Positions 1-8,685 of a stretch of DNA of 64,000 nucleotides are shown one piece after another. The notes beneath the pieces were generated by a model that did not search any database, was not told the DNA's origin, and saw nothing but the letters and a program-made list of their open reading frames with translations. The DNA lies in the NCBI RefSeq assembly GCF_035917975.1, contig NZ_CP109130.1:5890001-5954000 (forward strand). Reading direction: 5' to 3'. Every line of letters starts with the position of its first letter. Positions within the stretch are counted from its first letter, which is position 1. Position numbers and translations under genes: made by a program. Source of the stretch: Streptosporangium sp. NBC_01756 (GTDB lineage: Bacteria > Actinomycetota > Actinomycetes > Streptosporangiales > Streptosporangiaceae).

Positions 1-1214
1 TAGCCGTGACAGGACAGCGGCGTGGAGACCTGTTTGCGGATCACGTTGTACGGCAGCAGCAGCGACCGGCCCTCGGCACGGGCGTGGAAGACGTAGAGCA
101 CGTCCTCACCGTTGGAGGAGCGGATGACCCGCTCGAACTCCAGGTCGGAGACGTCGGTGTCGAAGGTCTTGCCGACCCCGGTGGACAGGTGGTAGCCGCC
201 GGGGAAGATGATCCCCTGGTCATCGGGGAGGCGCTGGCAGGCCTGGCCGATGCCGTCGAGGCGGCTGACGTCCTTGGTCCTGGTGTTGAAGACCAGATGC
301 CGCCACTCGGTCTCGTTGTAGGGCCGGACGCGCAGCAGGATCAGCGGGCCGACCCTGGCGTGGTGCACGTCCGCGTCGGCGAGGCTCTGCAGCGGTTCGG
401 CGACCGGTTCACGGTAGACGCCCTCGCCGGTCTCGGTGTTGTTCTCGATCTTGATGGTGAGGTCGCCGCCGACGGTCTCGACGAACATCTCACCCTGGAT
501 CGAGATGTGCGGGTGGCGGCCCGGCACATGGTCGTCGCGGGTGGCCGGAATCCACTCGAAGTCGTGCGAGGGCGGGAAGGTGTGGTCGCGTTCGCCCCGG
601 TCGTCGATGTAGGTGAGGCTGCCGTCCACGCCGACCTGCCAGCGCAGCACACGGACGTCCTGCGGACCCGTCTGGAAGACCGCCAGCATCCTGCCCTCGA
701 TCCGGCGGAGCTGGAGCAGCCGCGTCCCCCGGTAGTAGCGGTAGAGCTCGGCGAAGTCCCGCTCGAACTGCGGATGCCGGAACAGCGGCGCGGGGTCGAA
801 CCGGAAGGCGTCGCCGTCCAGGCCGCTCCCGGTGCCCGCCGTCCCCCGCACGAAGGTGTGCATGGAGAAGACGTCCCCGACGGCCGTCTCGGGCTTCAAC
901 CCCATGAACACGTTGTAGCCGAACAGGATGAGCCCCTGCCGGTGGTCGTGCCCGTCTCCCGTCTCCTCGCGCGGGCCCGCCGTCCCGCCGAGCGCCACGA
1001 TGTCGCGGGGAACGCAGTTGTTCTCGGTACGGATCCGCTCGGTGCCGATCAGGCGGAGTTCGGTCCCGCCGAAGACCTCAAGGCGCCGGGCGTTGAGCGT
1101 CTCGGACCGCCGGGCCAGCTCGGCCGCCCGCTCGGCGAGCCGGCCGCGGAGCACCTCGTAGGTGCCCGCGTCCAGCACGGAGTGGCCGCCCGGAGCGTCG
1201 ACGACCTCTGTCAT
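1..1214 (-). CDS. Large 'DNA repair ATPase' family protein, N-terminal part (runs off left edge)
   Basis: The frame opens with ATG at 1214 and stays open to the window edge, giving about 404 residues of N-terminus; the ATPase part lies outside. The start of the protein (SVLDAGTYEVLRGRLAERA) and the segments IRTENNCVPRDIVALGG and LFGYNVFMGLKPET are what I recall from the roughly 1600-residue actinobacterial proteins annotated as DNA repair ATPase (DUF3686-type). That name rests on distant ATPase similarity, not on a known repair role. The start lies 5 bp after the flotillin stop codon, so the two are probably co-transcribed and the product may work with the flotillin membrane platform (inference). 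The catalytic region cannot be checked here. Confidence 0.6.
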   Translation of the reverse strand, partial: MTEVVDAPGGHSVLDAGTYEVLRGRLAERAAELARRSETLNARRLEVFGGTELRLIGTERIRTENNCVPRDIVALGGTAGPREETGDGHDHRQGLILFGYNVFMGLKPETAVGDVFSMHTFVRGTAGTGSGLDGDAFRFDPAPLFRHPQFERDFAELYRYYRGTRLLQLRRIEGRMLAVFQTGPQDVRVLRWQVGVDGSLTYIDDRGERDHTFPPSHDFEWIPATRDDHVPGRHPHISIQGEMFVETVGGDLTIKIENNTETGEGVYREPVAEPLQSLADADVHHARVGPLILLRVRPYNETEWRHLVFNTRTKDVSRLDGIGQACQRLPDDQGIIFPGGYHLSTGVGKTFDTDVSDLEFERVIRSSNGEDVLYVFHARAEGRSLLLPYNVIRKQVSTPLSCHG

Positions 1215-1219
1215 GGGCG

Positions 1220-3328
1220 TCACTGCTTGCCGGAGCTGAGGGCGGCGGCCGGAGCCTCGGCGACGGCGGACTCACGCGTGCCGCCCAGCAGGTCACGCAG
1301 TCTGTCGGCGTCGGCGCCGCCCGAGTTGATCAGTTTCACCAGCAGCGCGGAGAGGGAGAGGTTGCGCACGTCGGCGGTGTCGATCGAGCCGATCATCCTG
1401 CCCAGGTCGGCGGGGAGGCTCTGCGTGCCGTCCAGGTACGGCCCGGCCAGCGTCTGGGCGACGTCGGAGTGCTGCACGAAGCCGTCCACGGCCTTGCCCA
1501 AGCCGATCGAGCCCACCAGCCGGTCGAGGAACACGCTGTCGCCGCCGACGATGTCGATGTTGGCCTTGGACAGGCCCGCGGACAGCACCTCGGCCTGCGC
1601 CTCGGCGACCTTGAGCTGAACGTTCACTCCGGCGAGCCGGATCTCGCGCTCCGCCTCCAGCCGCAGGCGGTACTCCTCGTGGCCGCGGCTCGCCTCGTCC
1701 AGCGCGGCCAGTGCCGCCGCCTTCTCGGTCAGACCCTCGGCCTCGGCCTTGAGCTTCTCGCCGATCGCCGAAGCGGCCGCGAGCGCCATGGCCTGCTCAC
1801 CGTCGGCCTCGGCCCTGAGCTTCTCTCGCACCCCGGTGGCGGAGGCCAGCGCCTTCGCCTGGTCGCCCTCGGCGACGGCCAGGGCCTTCTCCCGCTCGAC
1901 CTGGGCCTCGGCGCGGCCGATCTTCTCGATCGCCGCGGCGTCCCGCTCGCGCACCTGCACCTCGGCCAGGCCGGCCGCGGCCGTCTCGGCCTGGACGCCC
2001 TCGGCCAGCCGGATCTTGGCGCGGGCGTCGAGCTCGGCGGCCTGCTGCCGCGCCTCGGCCAGCACCAGCACCTCGCGCGCCTTGTGCCGGGACGCCGCCT
2101 CCGCCGCCTCCGCCGCCTTGATGTCCTTGACCAGGCTCTCCTGGGCCTCGGCCTCGGCCTGGATGATCACGGCCTGGCGGGTCCGCTCGGCGTCCTCGAC
2201 GACCCGCAGGCGCTTGATGTTCTCCTCCTGCTCGGCGACCGTCTTCTCCACCGCGATCCGCTCCCGCATCACCTCGGCGATGGCGCGCTTCTCGCCTTCG
2301 AGCTCCTTGTCCTTGGAGATGCGTGACAGCTCGGTCTCGCGCTCGCGGGAGATGACCTCCAGCATGCGGTCCTTCTCGATCCGCTCGGACTCGATGGCGA
2401 GGACCCGCTCGCGGTTCTTCGCCGCCACGGCGATCTCGCGGGCCTGGTTCTCCTGCTGGATGCCGAGCTGCTCGTCGGTGCGCAGGCCGGCGGCCTGCGC
2501 CTTGAGCCGCTCCTCGGCCTGGACCTTGGAGGTCTCCGCCTCCTCGCGGGCCCGCATGGTCTCGACCTCGCGCCTCTGCTTGATCTCCGCGTCGGCCTGG
2601 CGGCGCTCCAGCTCCAGGATGGCCTCCCGCGCGTCCACGTTCTGGCGGGTGATCTCCTTCTCCTCGTGCCGCTGGAACTCGTTGGTCCGCACATGCTCGA
2701 TGGCGGTCAGCTCGGTGATCTTCCTGATGCCCTGCGCGTCGAGGATGTTGTTCCTGTCGAGAGAGGTCAGCGAGGTCTGCTCCAGATAGTCGATGGCCGC
2801 GTCCTCAAGGCTGTAGCCGTTCAGGTCGGTGCCGATGACCTGGATGATCTGGTCACGGAACTGGTCGCGCTGGGTGTAGAGGTCGACGAAGTCGAGCTGC
2901 TTGCCGACCGTCTTGAGCGCCTCGGAGAACTTGGCGTTGAACAGCTCCTGCAACGTCTCCTTGTCACTGGCCCGCGCGGTGCCGATGGCCTGGGCGACCT
3001 TGACCACGTCCTCGACGGTCTTGTTGACCCGGACGAAGAAGGTGATCCGGATGTCGGCCCGGATGTTGTCCCGGCAGATCAGGCCCTCGCGGCCGGTCCG
3101 CGCGATCTCGATGGTCTTCACCGAGATGTCCATGACCTCTGCCCGGTGGAACACGGGCAGCACGACCGCGCCGGTGAAGGTGACATCCACCTTGTTGACC
3201 TTGGAGATGATCAGTGCCTTACCCTGTTCGACCTTGTTGAACAGGCGACTGATCATGATCAGTAAGCAGACGACGACGAGAAGGACGACGGCGAGAAGAA
3301 TGCCCAGTCCGGTGGAGATGACGTCCAT
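1220..3328 (-). CDS. Flotillin-like SPFH/band 7 membrane scaffold protein
   Basis: A 702-residue protein with one N-terminal membrane segment (about residues 5-28), an SPFH/band 7 domain (about 30-200) and a very long Glu/Ala/Arg-rich coiled coil (about 210-560) with recurring AEAEA/AEG motifs. A non-coiled tail contains GGDSVFLDRLVGSIGLGK. The length and order fit the YqiK/FloT class of flotillins, which oligomerise at the inner membrane and organise membrane domains. It follows the YqiJ-like gene by 12 bp and precedes the DNA repair ATPase gene by 5 bp, so it is the middle gene of a three-gene operon. The YqiJ-YqiK type of pairing supports the call. Its cargo cannot be read from sequence. 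Confidence 0.9.
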   Translation of the reverse strand: MDVISTGLGILLAVVLLVVVCLLIMISRLFNKVEQGKALIISKVNKVDVTFTGAVVLPVFHRAEVMDISVKTIEIARTGREGLICRDNIRADIRITFFVRVNKTVEDVVKVAQAIGTARASDKETLQELFNAKFSEALKTVGKQLDFVDLYTQRDQFRDQIIQVIGTDLNGYSLEDAAIDYLEQTSLTSLDRNNILDAQGIRKITELTAIEHVRTNEFQRHEEKEITRQNVDAREAILELERRQADAEIKQRREVETMRAREEAETSKVQAEERLKAQAAGLRTDEQLGIQQENQAREIAVAAKNRERVLAIESERIEKDRMLEVISRERETELSRISKDKELEGEKRAIAEVMRERIAVEKTVAEQEENIKRLRVVEDAERTRQAVIIQAEAEAQESLVKDIKAAEAAEAASRHKAREVLVLAEARQQAAELDARAKIRLAEGVQAETAAAGLAEVQVRERDAAAIEKIGRAEAQVEREKALAVAEGDQAKALASATGVREKLRAEADGEQAMALAAASAIGEKLKAEAEGLTEKAAALAALDEASRGHEEYRLRLEAEREIRLAGVNVQLKVAEAQAEVLSAGLSKANIDIVGGDSVFLDRLVGSIGLGKAVDGFVQHSDVAQTLAGPYLDGTQSLPADLGRMIGSIDTADVRNLSLSALLVKLINSGGADADRLRDLLGGTRESAVAEAPAAALSSGKQ

Positions 3329-3340
3329 GTGGTCCCCTGG

Positions 3341-3934
3341 CTAAATAGGACGGTGGGGGTCGAGTTCCGCGTCGTACGGCATCACCCAGAAGAACTCGCC
3401 CGTTGCGTCGTAGGCGAATATCAGGGCGGTGCTGCCGGCGTCGAAAGCGTCGTCGCCGACCTGACGGACTTGAACAAGGGCGGAGGAGCCGTCCGCGGCG
3501 GTGACCTCGGCCTGGCCGAAGTCCCTGCCGACCCGGCCGGTACGGATGACGCACGTCCGGCCCACGAAGTCGGTACGGGAGGGGAGCTGCTCCCTGGAGG
3601 CGGTGCGCCGCAGCGGCAGCAGGATCAGGCGGGTGCCTGCCCAGGCGCAGACGAGCGCCACCGCCAGCACGCCGATCAGCGCGAGGGTGCCGCTGAACAG
3701 GACCCCGCCGACCAGGCTGACGAACCAGGCGATGACGATCATCAGCGATACGGCCGCGGCGATCGGTGCCCCGCCCAGCCCGAGGCCGCTGAGGAACCCC
3801 GCCGACTCGTCGACCTCGCCGTCGAACCCGATGCCGCTGGTCACCACGAGCAGCCAGTAGCCGACGACCACCACAAGGAGGAAAGTGAAAAGAACGGTTG
3901 GGAACGCTAAAACCGCATCGACAAACTGGCCCAT
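3341..3934 (-). CDS. YqiJ/NfeD-like membrane protein with C-terminal OB-fold
   Basis: A 197-residue protein with three predicted membrane helices (about residues 11-32, 57-80 and 83-106). A soluble tail follows (about 121-190) with the beta-rich pattern of NfeD-type OB-fold domains (FVGRTCVIRTGRVGRDFGQA, then SALVQVRQVGDDAF). NfeD/YqiJ/YuaF proteins are the usual genetic and physical partners of flotillins, and the adjacent downstream gene is a flotillin. It is first in the operon, starting at ATG 3934 after an AGGGGA ribosome site. YqiJ is preferred over classical NfeD because no protease domain is present and the flotillin is of the long YqiK type. Confidence 0.8.
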   Translation of the reverse strand: MGQFVDAVLAFPTVLFTFLLVVVVGYWLLVVTSGIGFDGEVDESAGFLSGLGLGGAPIAAAVSLMIVIAWFVSLVGGVLFSGTLALIGVLAVALVCAWAGTRLILLPLRRTASREQLPSRTDFVGRTCVIRTGRVGRDFGQAEVTAADGSSALVQVRQVGDDAFDAGSTALIFAYDATGEFFWVMPYDAELDPHRPI

Positions 3935-3993
3935 TGGCGTACGAGATCCCCTGTTGGCATGCCCAGCATCGCTCCCCCGAACGTATGTGCCTG

Positions 3994-3999
3994 ACTATA
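3994..3999 (-). promoter_or_regulatory. Candidate -10 box of the flotillin operon
   Basis: Read on the minus strand this is TATAGT, in an unusually AT-rich stretch (about 3990-4030) for this genome. It lies about 60 bases before the YqiJ-like start codon. No convincing TTGACA-like -35 is visible at 17-18 bp, so this is a weak prediction resting on composition and position. Confidence 0.35.
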
Positions 4000-4066
4000 C
4001 AAACTTAAAGATTGGCTAAAGGGAATAGTTCCTGGAGCGCAAGGAAATCTGCCGTACGCACAAGAA

Positions 4067-4103
4067 GGCCGAGGAAGCGGAGAGTTGCTCCGGTTCCTCG
4101 GCC
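4067..4103 (-). terminator. Hairpin terminator after the small membrane protein gene
   Basis: A 10-bp perfect stem (4067-4076 with 4094-4103) encloses a second 5-bp stem (78-82 with 88-92 of the same block) around a 5-base loop. On the minus strand it comes 13 bp after the small gene's stop and is followed by CTTCTT. It insulates that gene from the flotillin operon promoter. Confidence 0.6.
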
Positions 4104-4116
4104 GTTGAGGTGAGGG

Positions 4117-4209
4117 TCAGGCGGGCCGGGTGATCATGTAGGCCAGGCCGACGAGGATCACGACGGGTATGAGCCACACGATCGCCTCGATGGCGAATTC
4201 CTTGTACAT
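4117..4209 (-). CDS. Possible 30-residue single-span membrane protein
   Basis: ATG at 4209 opens a 30-residue frame: a short polar start (MYKEFAIEAI), a hydrophobic helix of about 18 residues (VWLIPVVILVGLAYMI), and the end TRPA. A GGAAGGG ribosome site lies about 8 bp upstream and a strong hairpin directly downstream, so the unit has the parts of a real small gene. I recognise no family. It stands alone between the flotillin operon and the PP2C gene. The alternative is a chance frame. Confidence 0.45.
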   Translation of the reverse strand: MYKEFAIEAIVWLIPVVILVGLAYMITRPA

Positions 4210-4426
4210 GCGGGACGCCCTTCCGGAGCGACGGTCGCCGAGGAGTGCAGGGAACTCGACCATAACGGCTGACCCGCGCCGCGACCAGGACCCACCGCCG
4301 ACCGGGCTCCACCCGATGGGACGGTCCCGCCCCGGGACTCCGGCCATGAGAGACGCGCCGCCGAGTGGACACGCCGGCAAGGGGACGGACCCCATGAGGG
4401 GGCTCGCTTATGAGGGACGCGCTCGC

Positions 4427-5188
4427 CTATGAGGGGACGGCCGAGCCGACCACCACGGGTGTGTCGGTGCCGGGACCCTCGACCACGTCCGCCACCACGC
4501 AGGTGATGTTGTCGGGGCCGCCCGCCTCACACGCCAGCTCGATGAGTCGCCGGGTGACCGCGTCGAGGTCGTCGACGTCGGCGAGCACCTGGCGGAGCTG
4601 GTCGGCCTCGACCACTCCGGACAGGCCGTCGGAGCAGAGCAGGTAGCGGTCGCCCACCTCGGCGTCGCGCAGGGAGAGATCGGGGTCGATGGTGTCACCG
4701 CCGTCCAGGACCTGGAGCAGGATCGACCGGTGCGGGTGCCGGGCGGCCTCCTCGGCGGTGATCCGGCCGTCGTCCATCAGCGTCTGGACCAGGGTGTGGT
4801 CATAGGTGATCTGGTAGAGGTCGCCGTTGCGGAGCAGGTAGGCGCGGGAGTCGCCGATGTGGGCGAGGGCGATCCGCGGCCCGTCCCAGAGCATCAGGGT
4901 CAGGGTGGTGCCCATGCCGGTGAGGCTCGGGTCCTCCTCGACCAGCTCGCGCAGGCGCTGGTTGGCCTTGCGGACCCCGGCCTCGGCCGAGGCGACCAGA
5001 TCGTCGGCGTCCTGGTGGTCCAGGGTGGCGACGGTGGCGATCGCCGCCGAGCTGGCGACCTCCCCGCCGACATGGCCGCCCATCCCGTCGGCCACGGCGA
5101 GCAGCCGGGCGCCGGCGTAGGCCGCGTCCTCGTTGCCCTGGCGGACCCGGCCGACATCGGAGCCTGCCGCATAGCGGAGCGTGATCAT
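4427..5188 (-). CDS. PP2C-family serine/threonine protein phosphatase
   Basis: A 253-residue protein made of a single PP2C catalytic domain with no membrane segment. Metal-binding and catalytic motifs are in order: NED (19-21), DGMGGHVGG (34-42), GDSRAYLL, CSDGLSGVV and GGPDNITCVV near the end. Such enzymes reverse Ser/Thr phosphorylation by PknB-type kinases; no kinase gene is nearby. I chose ATG 5188 because the homologous part begins with ITLRYAAGSDVGRVRQGNED; upstream residues of the open frame are not phosphatase-like. The ribosome site is weak. The gene is divergent from prfC, with the shared upstream region at 5189-5417. Confidence 0.92.
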   Translation of the reverse strand: MITLRYAAGSDVGRVRQGNEDAAYAGARLLAVADGMGGHVGGEVASSAAIATVATLDHQDADDLVASAEAGVRKANQRLRELVEEDPSLTGMGTTLTLMLWDGPRIALAHIGDSRAYLLRNGDLYQITYDHTLVQTLMDDGRITAEEAARHPHRSILLQVLDGGDTIDPDLSLRDAEVGDRYLLCSDGLSGVVEADQLRQVLADVDDLDAVTRRLIELACEAGGPDNITCVVADVVEGPGTDTPVVVGSAVPS

Positions 5189-5328
5189 CTTGACACCACT
5201 GGAAGGTCGAGTTGCACGAGTGGGTCGCTTTCGGGCAGTTGGGGCGGGCGTAGGGCGAACCGAGTTGTTCCACGATCCACTGAACACCATGGTGGCGCAA
5301 GCGGCCCGGGGAAGTGTTGCCACATCTG

Positions 5329-5334
5329 TTGACA
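5329..5334 (+). promoter_or_regulatory. Candidate -35 element upstream of prfC
   Basis: A consensus TTGACA stands about 85 bp before the prfC start codon, in the divergent spacer. The sequence 17-18 bp further on (GCTGTT/CTGTTT) is a poor -10, so the match is only partial. Confidence 0.3.
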
Positions 5335-5417
5335 GGTGTGGTGGCGCGTAAGCTGTTTCGGCGCCCCTCGTACTGCCGGGGAGCTCCCCACCTCACGCAC
5401 GGCTAGGAGACCAGGAC

Positions 5418-7001
5418 ATGACCGCGATCCTCCAGGAGGCGGCACGGCGCCGCACGTTCGCGGTGATCAGCCACCCCGACGCCGGTAAGTCGACCATGAC
5501 TGAGGCGCTGGCGCTGCACGCCTCCGCGATCAGCGAGGCCGGCGCGGTGCACGGCAAGGCGGGCCGCCGCGGTGTGACCTCGGACTGGATGGACATGGAG
5601 AAGGCCCGTGGCATCTCCATCACCTCCGCAGCACTCCGGTTCGAATACCGGGGGCACATGTTCAACCTGGTTGACACCCCCGGCCACGCCGACTTCTCCG
5701 AAGACACCTACCGGGTCCTGGCCGCGGTCGACTGCGCGGTCATGCTACTCGACGCGGCCAAGGGCATGGAGCCGCAGACCCTGAAGCTGTTCGAGGTCTG
5801 CCGGCACCGCCGGATCCCGGTCATCACCTTCGTCAACAAGTGGGACCGGCCCGGCCGCGAAGCGCTGGAACTGCTGGACGAGATCCAGGAGAAGACCGGC
5901 CTGCGGCCCACCCCGATCACCTGGCCGATCGGCACCGGAGGGTTCTTCCACGGAGTGGTGGACCGGGTCGCCGACCGTGCGGTCCGCTACACCCGCACCC
6001 CCGGTGGGGCCACCAAGGCCATCGAGACGGAGCTCAGCCCGGAGAACGCCCTCGCCGAGATCGGAGAGGACTGGGAGCGGGCGAAGGACGAGGTCGACCT
6101 GCTCTCGGCGATCGGCTCCGACCACGACCAGAAGGCGTTCGAGGCGCACGAGTCCACGCCGGTGCTGTTCGGCGCCGCCCTGAACAACTTCGGCGTCGGC
6201 CGTCTGCTGGACGCCATGGTCGACATCGCTCCCGCGCCGGCGCCCCGCCCCGATGTCAAGGACGACCCCCGCCCGCTGGACCAGCCGTTCTCCGGCCTGG
6301 TCTTCAAGGTGCAGGCCAACATGGACCCCTCGCACCGCGACCGGATCGCCTTCGTCCGGGTCTGCTCAGGCCGGTTCGAGCGGGGCATGGTGCTCACCCA
6401 CGCGGCGACCAATCGCCCCTTCGCCACCAAGTACGCCCAGTCGGTCTTCGGCCAGGAGCGCGCCACGATCGACGAGGCCTTCCCCGGAGACGTGGTCGGC
6501 CTGGTGAACGCCACGGCCCTGCGCCCCGGCGACACCCTCTACGACGGCCTCTCGGTCGAGTTCCCGAAAATTCCGAGCTTCGCGCCCGAGCACTTCTGGA
6601 CGGCCCGGTGCCGCGACTCCAGCCGTGCCAAGCAGTTCCGCAAGGGCATCGAGCAGATGGAGGCCGAGGGCGTCGTCCAGGTCCTGCGCTCCGACATCCG
6701 CGGCGACCAGTCGCCGGTGCTCGCGGCGGTCGGCCCGATGCAGTTCGACGTGGTCAAGCACCGGCTGGCCGGCGAGTTCAACACCGAGATCGCGATGGAC
6801 CGGCTCGACTTCAGCCTGGCCAGGATCACCGACGCCGAGTCCGCGCCGATCCTGGCCCGCCAGCGCGGGGTGGAGGTCTTCACCCGTGCGATCGACGGGG
6901 AGTTGCTGGCACTGTTCACCGACGAGTGGCGGATGCGCGGCGTGCTGCGCGACCATCCCGATCTGGTGCTCAAGGCCCTGCTCGCCGACACCCGCGGCTG
7001 A
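5418..7001 (+). CDS. prfC: Peptide chain release factor 3 (RF3 GTPase)
   Basis: A 527-residue translational GTPase of normal RF3 length. RF3 recycles RF1/RF2 from the ribosome after peptide release. The G1 loop SHPDAGKST (18-26), the GISI stretch of switch I, G3 DTPGHADF and G4 NKWDRP are all intact. The C-terminal half matches RF3 rather than EF-G (FSGLVFKVQANMDPSHRDRI, then VVQVLRSDIRGDQSPVLAAV). ATG 5418 follows a CTAGGAGACC ribosome site. It is a single gene, followed at once by a degenerate tandem repeat. Confidence 0.97.
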   Translation: MTAILQEAARRRTFAVISHPDAGKSTMTEALALHASAISEAGAVHGKAGRRGVTSDWMDMEKARGISITSAALRFEYRGHMFNLVDTPGHADFSEDTYRVLAAVDCAVMLLDAAKGMEPQTLKLFEVCRHRRIPVITFVNKWDRPGREALELLDEIQEKTGLRPTPITWPIGTGGFFHGVVDRVADRAVRYTRTPGGATKAIETELSPENALAEIGEDWERAKDEVDLLSAIGSDHDQKAFEAHESTPVLFGAALNNFGVGRLLDAMVDIAPAPAPRPDVKDDPRPLDQPFSGLVFKVQANMDPSHRDRIAFVRVCSGRFERGMVLTHAATNRPFATKYAQSVFGQERATIDEAFPGDVVGLVNATALRPGDTLYDGLSVEFPKIPSFAPEHFWTARCRDSSRAKQFRKGIEQMEAEGVVQVLRSDIRGDQSPVLAAVGPMQFDVVKHRLAGEFNTEIAMDRLDFSLARITDAESAPILARQRGVEVFTRAIDGELLALFTDEWRMRGVLRDHPDLVLKALLADTRG

Positions 7002-7007
7002 GTCGGT

Positions 7008-7148
7008 CCCGATACGGCCCGCGCGGGTGCCCGGTACGGCCTGCGCGGGATTGCCCGGTAGGGCCCGCGCGGGACCGCCCGGTAGGGCCCGCGAGGACTG
7101 CCCGGTTCCGGTACGGCCTGCGCGGGGACTGCCCGGTGCGGGCCGTAC
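7008..7148 (+). repeat. Degenerate 22-31 bp tandem repeat (about six units)
   Basis: Units start at 7008, 7030, 7054, 7078, 7101 and 7132 and share the pattern CCCGGTACGGCCTGCGCGGG. Unit 5 carries an extra 7-8 bases and unit 6 is cut short. The array begins 6 bp after the prfC stop and ends 18 bp before the next start codon, so it fills nearly the whole intergenic space. The inner GCCCGCGCGGG-type half-palindromes could fold into alternative hairpins. Confidence 0.75.
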
Positions 7149-7166
7149 ATGGTGAGATATATCCCC

Positions 7167-8147
7167 ATGAGCACCATTAAGTGGGGAATCCTGGCGACCG
7201 GCGGGATCGCCGCCACCTTCACCGAGGACCTGAAGCTCCTGCCGGACGCCGAGGTGGTCGCGGTCGGGTCCAGGTCCGTCGAGTCCGCACGGACGTTCGC
7301 CGACCGGCACGGCATCCCCCGCGCCCATGGGAGCTGGGCCGAACTGGCCGCCGATCCCGACGTGGACATCGTCTACGTCGCCAATACCCAGAACGCCCAC
7401 TACGACGCCGTGCTGACCTGCCTGACGGCGGGCAAGGCCGTCCTGTGCGAGAAGGCCTTCACGCTCAACCGGGCTCAGGCCGCCAAACTGGTGGACCTCG
7501 CGCGAGAGCGCGGGCTGTTCCTGATGGAAGCCATGTGGACGCGCTGCCTCCCGGCGGTCCGGAAGATCGTGGATCTGGTCGAAGGGGGAGCGATCGGCCC
7601 GGTCGGCACCGTCCACGCCGACTTCGGGATCTCCGCCGACGTCGGGCCCGACCACCGGCTCCGCGATCCCGCCCTGGGCGGCGGCGCGCTGCTCGACCTG
7701 GGCGTCTACCCGGTCTCGTTCGCCCACCTGATGCTCGGTGAACCCGCCAAGGTGCAGTCCTGGGCCCGGCTGACCCCCGAAGGAGTGGACGAGAACACCG
7801 GCATGCTGTTCGGCTACGACAACGGCGCGGTCGCACTGCTCTCCTGCGGCATCACCACCGACGGCCCGGTCGTCGCGTCGGTCTCCGGTCCGCTCGGCCG
7901 GATCGAGGTGCCGAGCCCGTTCTTCCGTCCCGGCTCCTTCACCCTGCACCGCAAGGACGCCGAGCCGGAGACCTTCCACGTCCCCTACGAGGGGGCCGGC
8001 ATGCTGCACGAGGCCGCCGAGGCCATGCGCTGCCTGCGCGAGGGCCTGCTGGAGAGCCCGCTCGTGCCCTGGCAGGCGACGCTTGAGGTGATGGGCCTCA
8101 TGGACGAGGTTCGTGCGCAGGTGGGGGTCCGTTTCCCGGGCGAGTGA
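7167..8147 (+). CDS. Gfo/Idh/MocA-family NAD(P)-dependent oxidoreductase
   Basis: A 326-residue two-domain dehydrogenase. The N-terminal Rossmann domain starts with IKWGILATGGIAATF, and the CEKAFTLN motif is the counterpart of the family's EKP catalytic-lysine signature. The C-terminal part has the Gfo/Idh alpha/beta fold (LRDPALGGGALLDLGVYPVS). Such enzymes oxidise or epimerise sugars, inositols or dihydrodiols; the substrate cannot be read here. I prefer ATG 7167 over ATG 7149 because GGTGAG lies at the right distance before it and the Rossmann strand starts directly after. No operon partner is seen. Confidence 0.88.
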   Translation: MSTIKWGILATGGIAATFTEDLKLLPDAEVVAVGSRSVESARTFADRHGIPRAHGSWAELAADPDVDIVYVANTQNAHYDAVLTCLTAGKAVLCEKAFTLNRAQAAKLVDLARERGLFLMEAMWTRCLPAVRKIVDLVEGGAIGPVGTVHADFGISADVGPDHRLRDPALGGGALLDLGVYPVSFAHLMLGEPAKVQSWARLTPEGVDENTGMLFGYDNGAVALLSCGITTDGPVVASVSGPLGRIEVPSPFFRPGSFTLHRKDAEPETFHVPYEGAGMLHEAAEAMRCLREGLLESPLVPWQATLEVMGLMDEVRAQVGVRFPGE

Positions 8148-8685
8148 GCCGGTGCGGGACGCGGCGGTGAGAGTGTTTCCGCTGTTCCTTGGGGCGTCTC
8201 CCGGCGTGGTGTTTCGGTCTGTCGCCGTTCGTGCTGTGGTGGGTGTTCTTGGGTCCCGCGGGCATTTCGGGTCGAAGAGTCTGTCGCCGTGCGCGCGGAG
8301 GCGGGTGGGTGTTCCGGAAGGGTCTGTCGCCGTGCGCGCTGCGGTGGGTGGGTGTTCCGGCCGGCCGTCGCAGTCACCGTCTCGTTTTTCAGGCCTCTGA
8401 CCTGACGGGCGCGCTGGTTGCGCTTTTTTATAAGCCGGCCGGAACACCCACCCACCTCCGCGCCAGGCTGTCTCGCCGTACGGCGTGCGGACCGTAGCCG
8501 CTCCCTTTCCGGCCGCCCATGGATCTCGCCGACGCTGAAGCAATCCGTGCGGGGCCGTTCAGGGCCGGTCGCCGCTGCTGAAGCCTCGCTCTCCGACCAG
8601 TGCAGGGCTGAACGCGCTAGGAGCGAGAAGCCGGAGCTGCCATGGTGCGGCGCTCCCTGGGAAGGGCGGCGTCACCGACAGGCGA
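8148..8685. other. 538-bp spacer, mostly repeat copy 1
   Basis: No credible gene. Most of the spacer (8217-8612) is copy 1 of the long inverted repeat. The remaining 8613-8685 shows nothing I recognise. Confidence 0.6.
8217..8612 (+). repeat. Long inverted repeat, copy 1, with 114-bp palindromic core
   Basis: This block is matched, in reverse orientation, by 12486-12842. The core 8343-8456 has perfect 23-bp terminal inverted arms (8343-8365 and 8434-8456) around a 68-base middle containing CTCGTTTTTCAGGCCT and GCGCTTTTTTATAA. The core differs from the other copy at only about seven positions. Copy 1 has three TCTGTCGCCGT direct repeats (8218, 8280, 8323); copy 2 has fewer. It lies downstream of the oxidoreductase gene and reads away from it. 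No transposase gene is associated, so it is a non-autonomous (MITE-like) element or a structured 3' element. Confidence 0.85.

Noticed and set aside
6366-8543. A 725-codon minus-strand frame opposite prfC and the oxidoreductase
   Set aside because: Covers two well-supported genes and the repeat; no protein-like segments.
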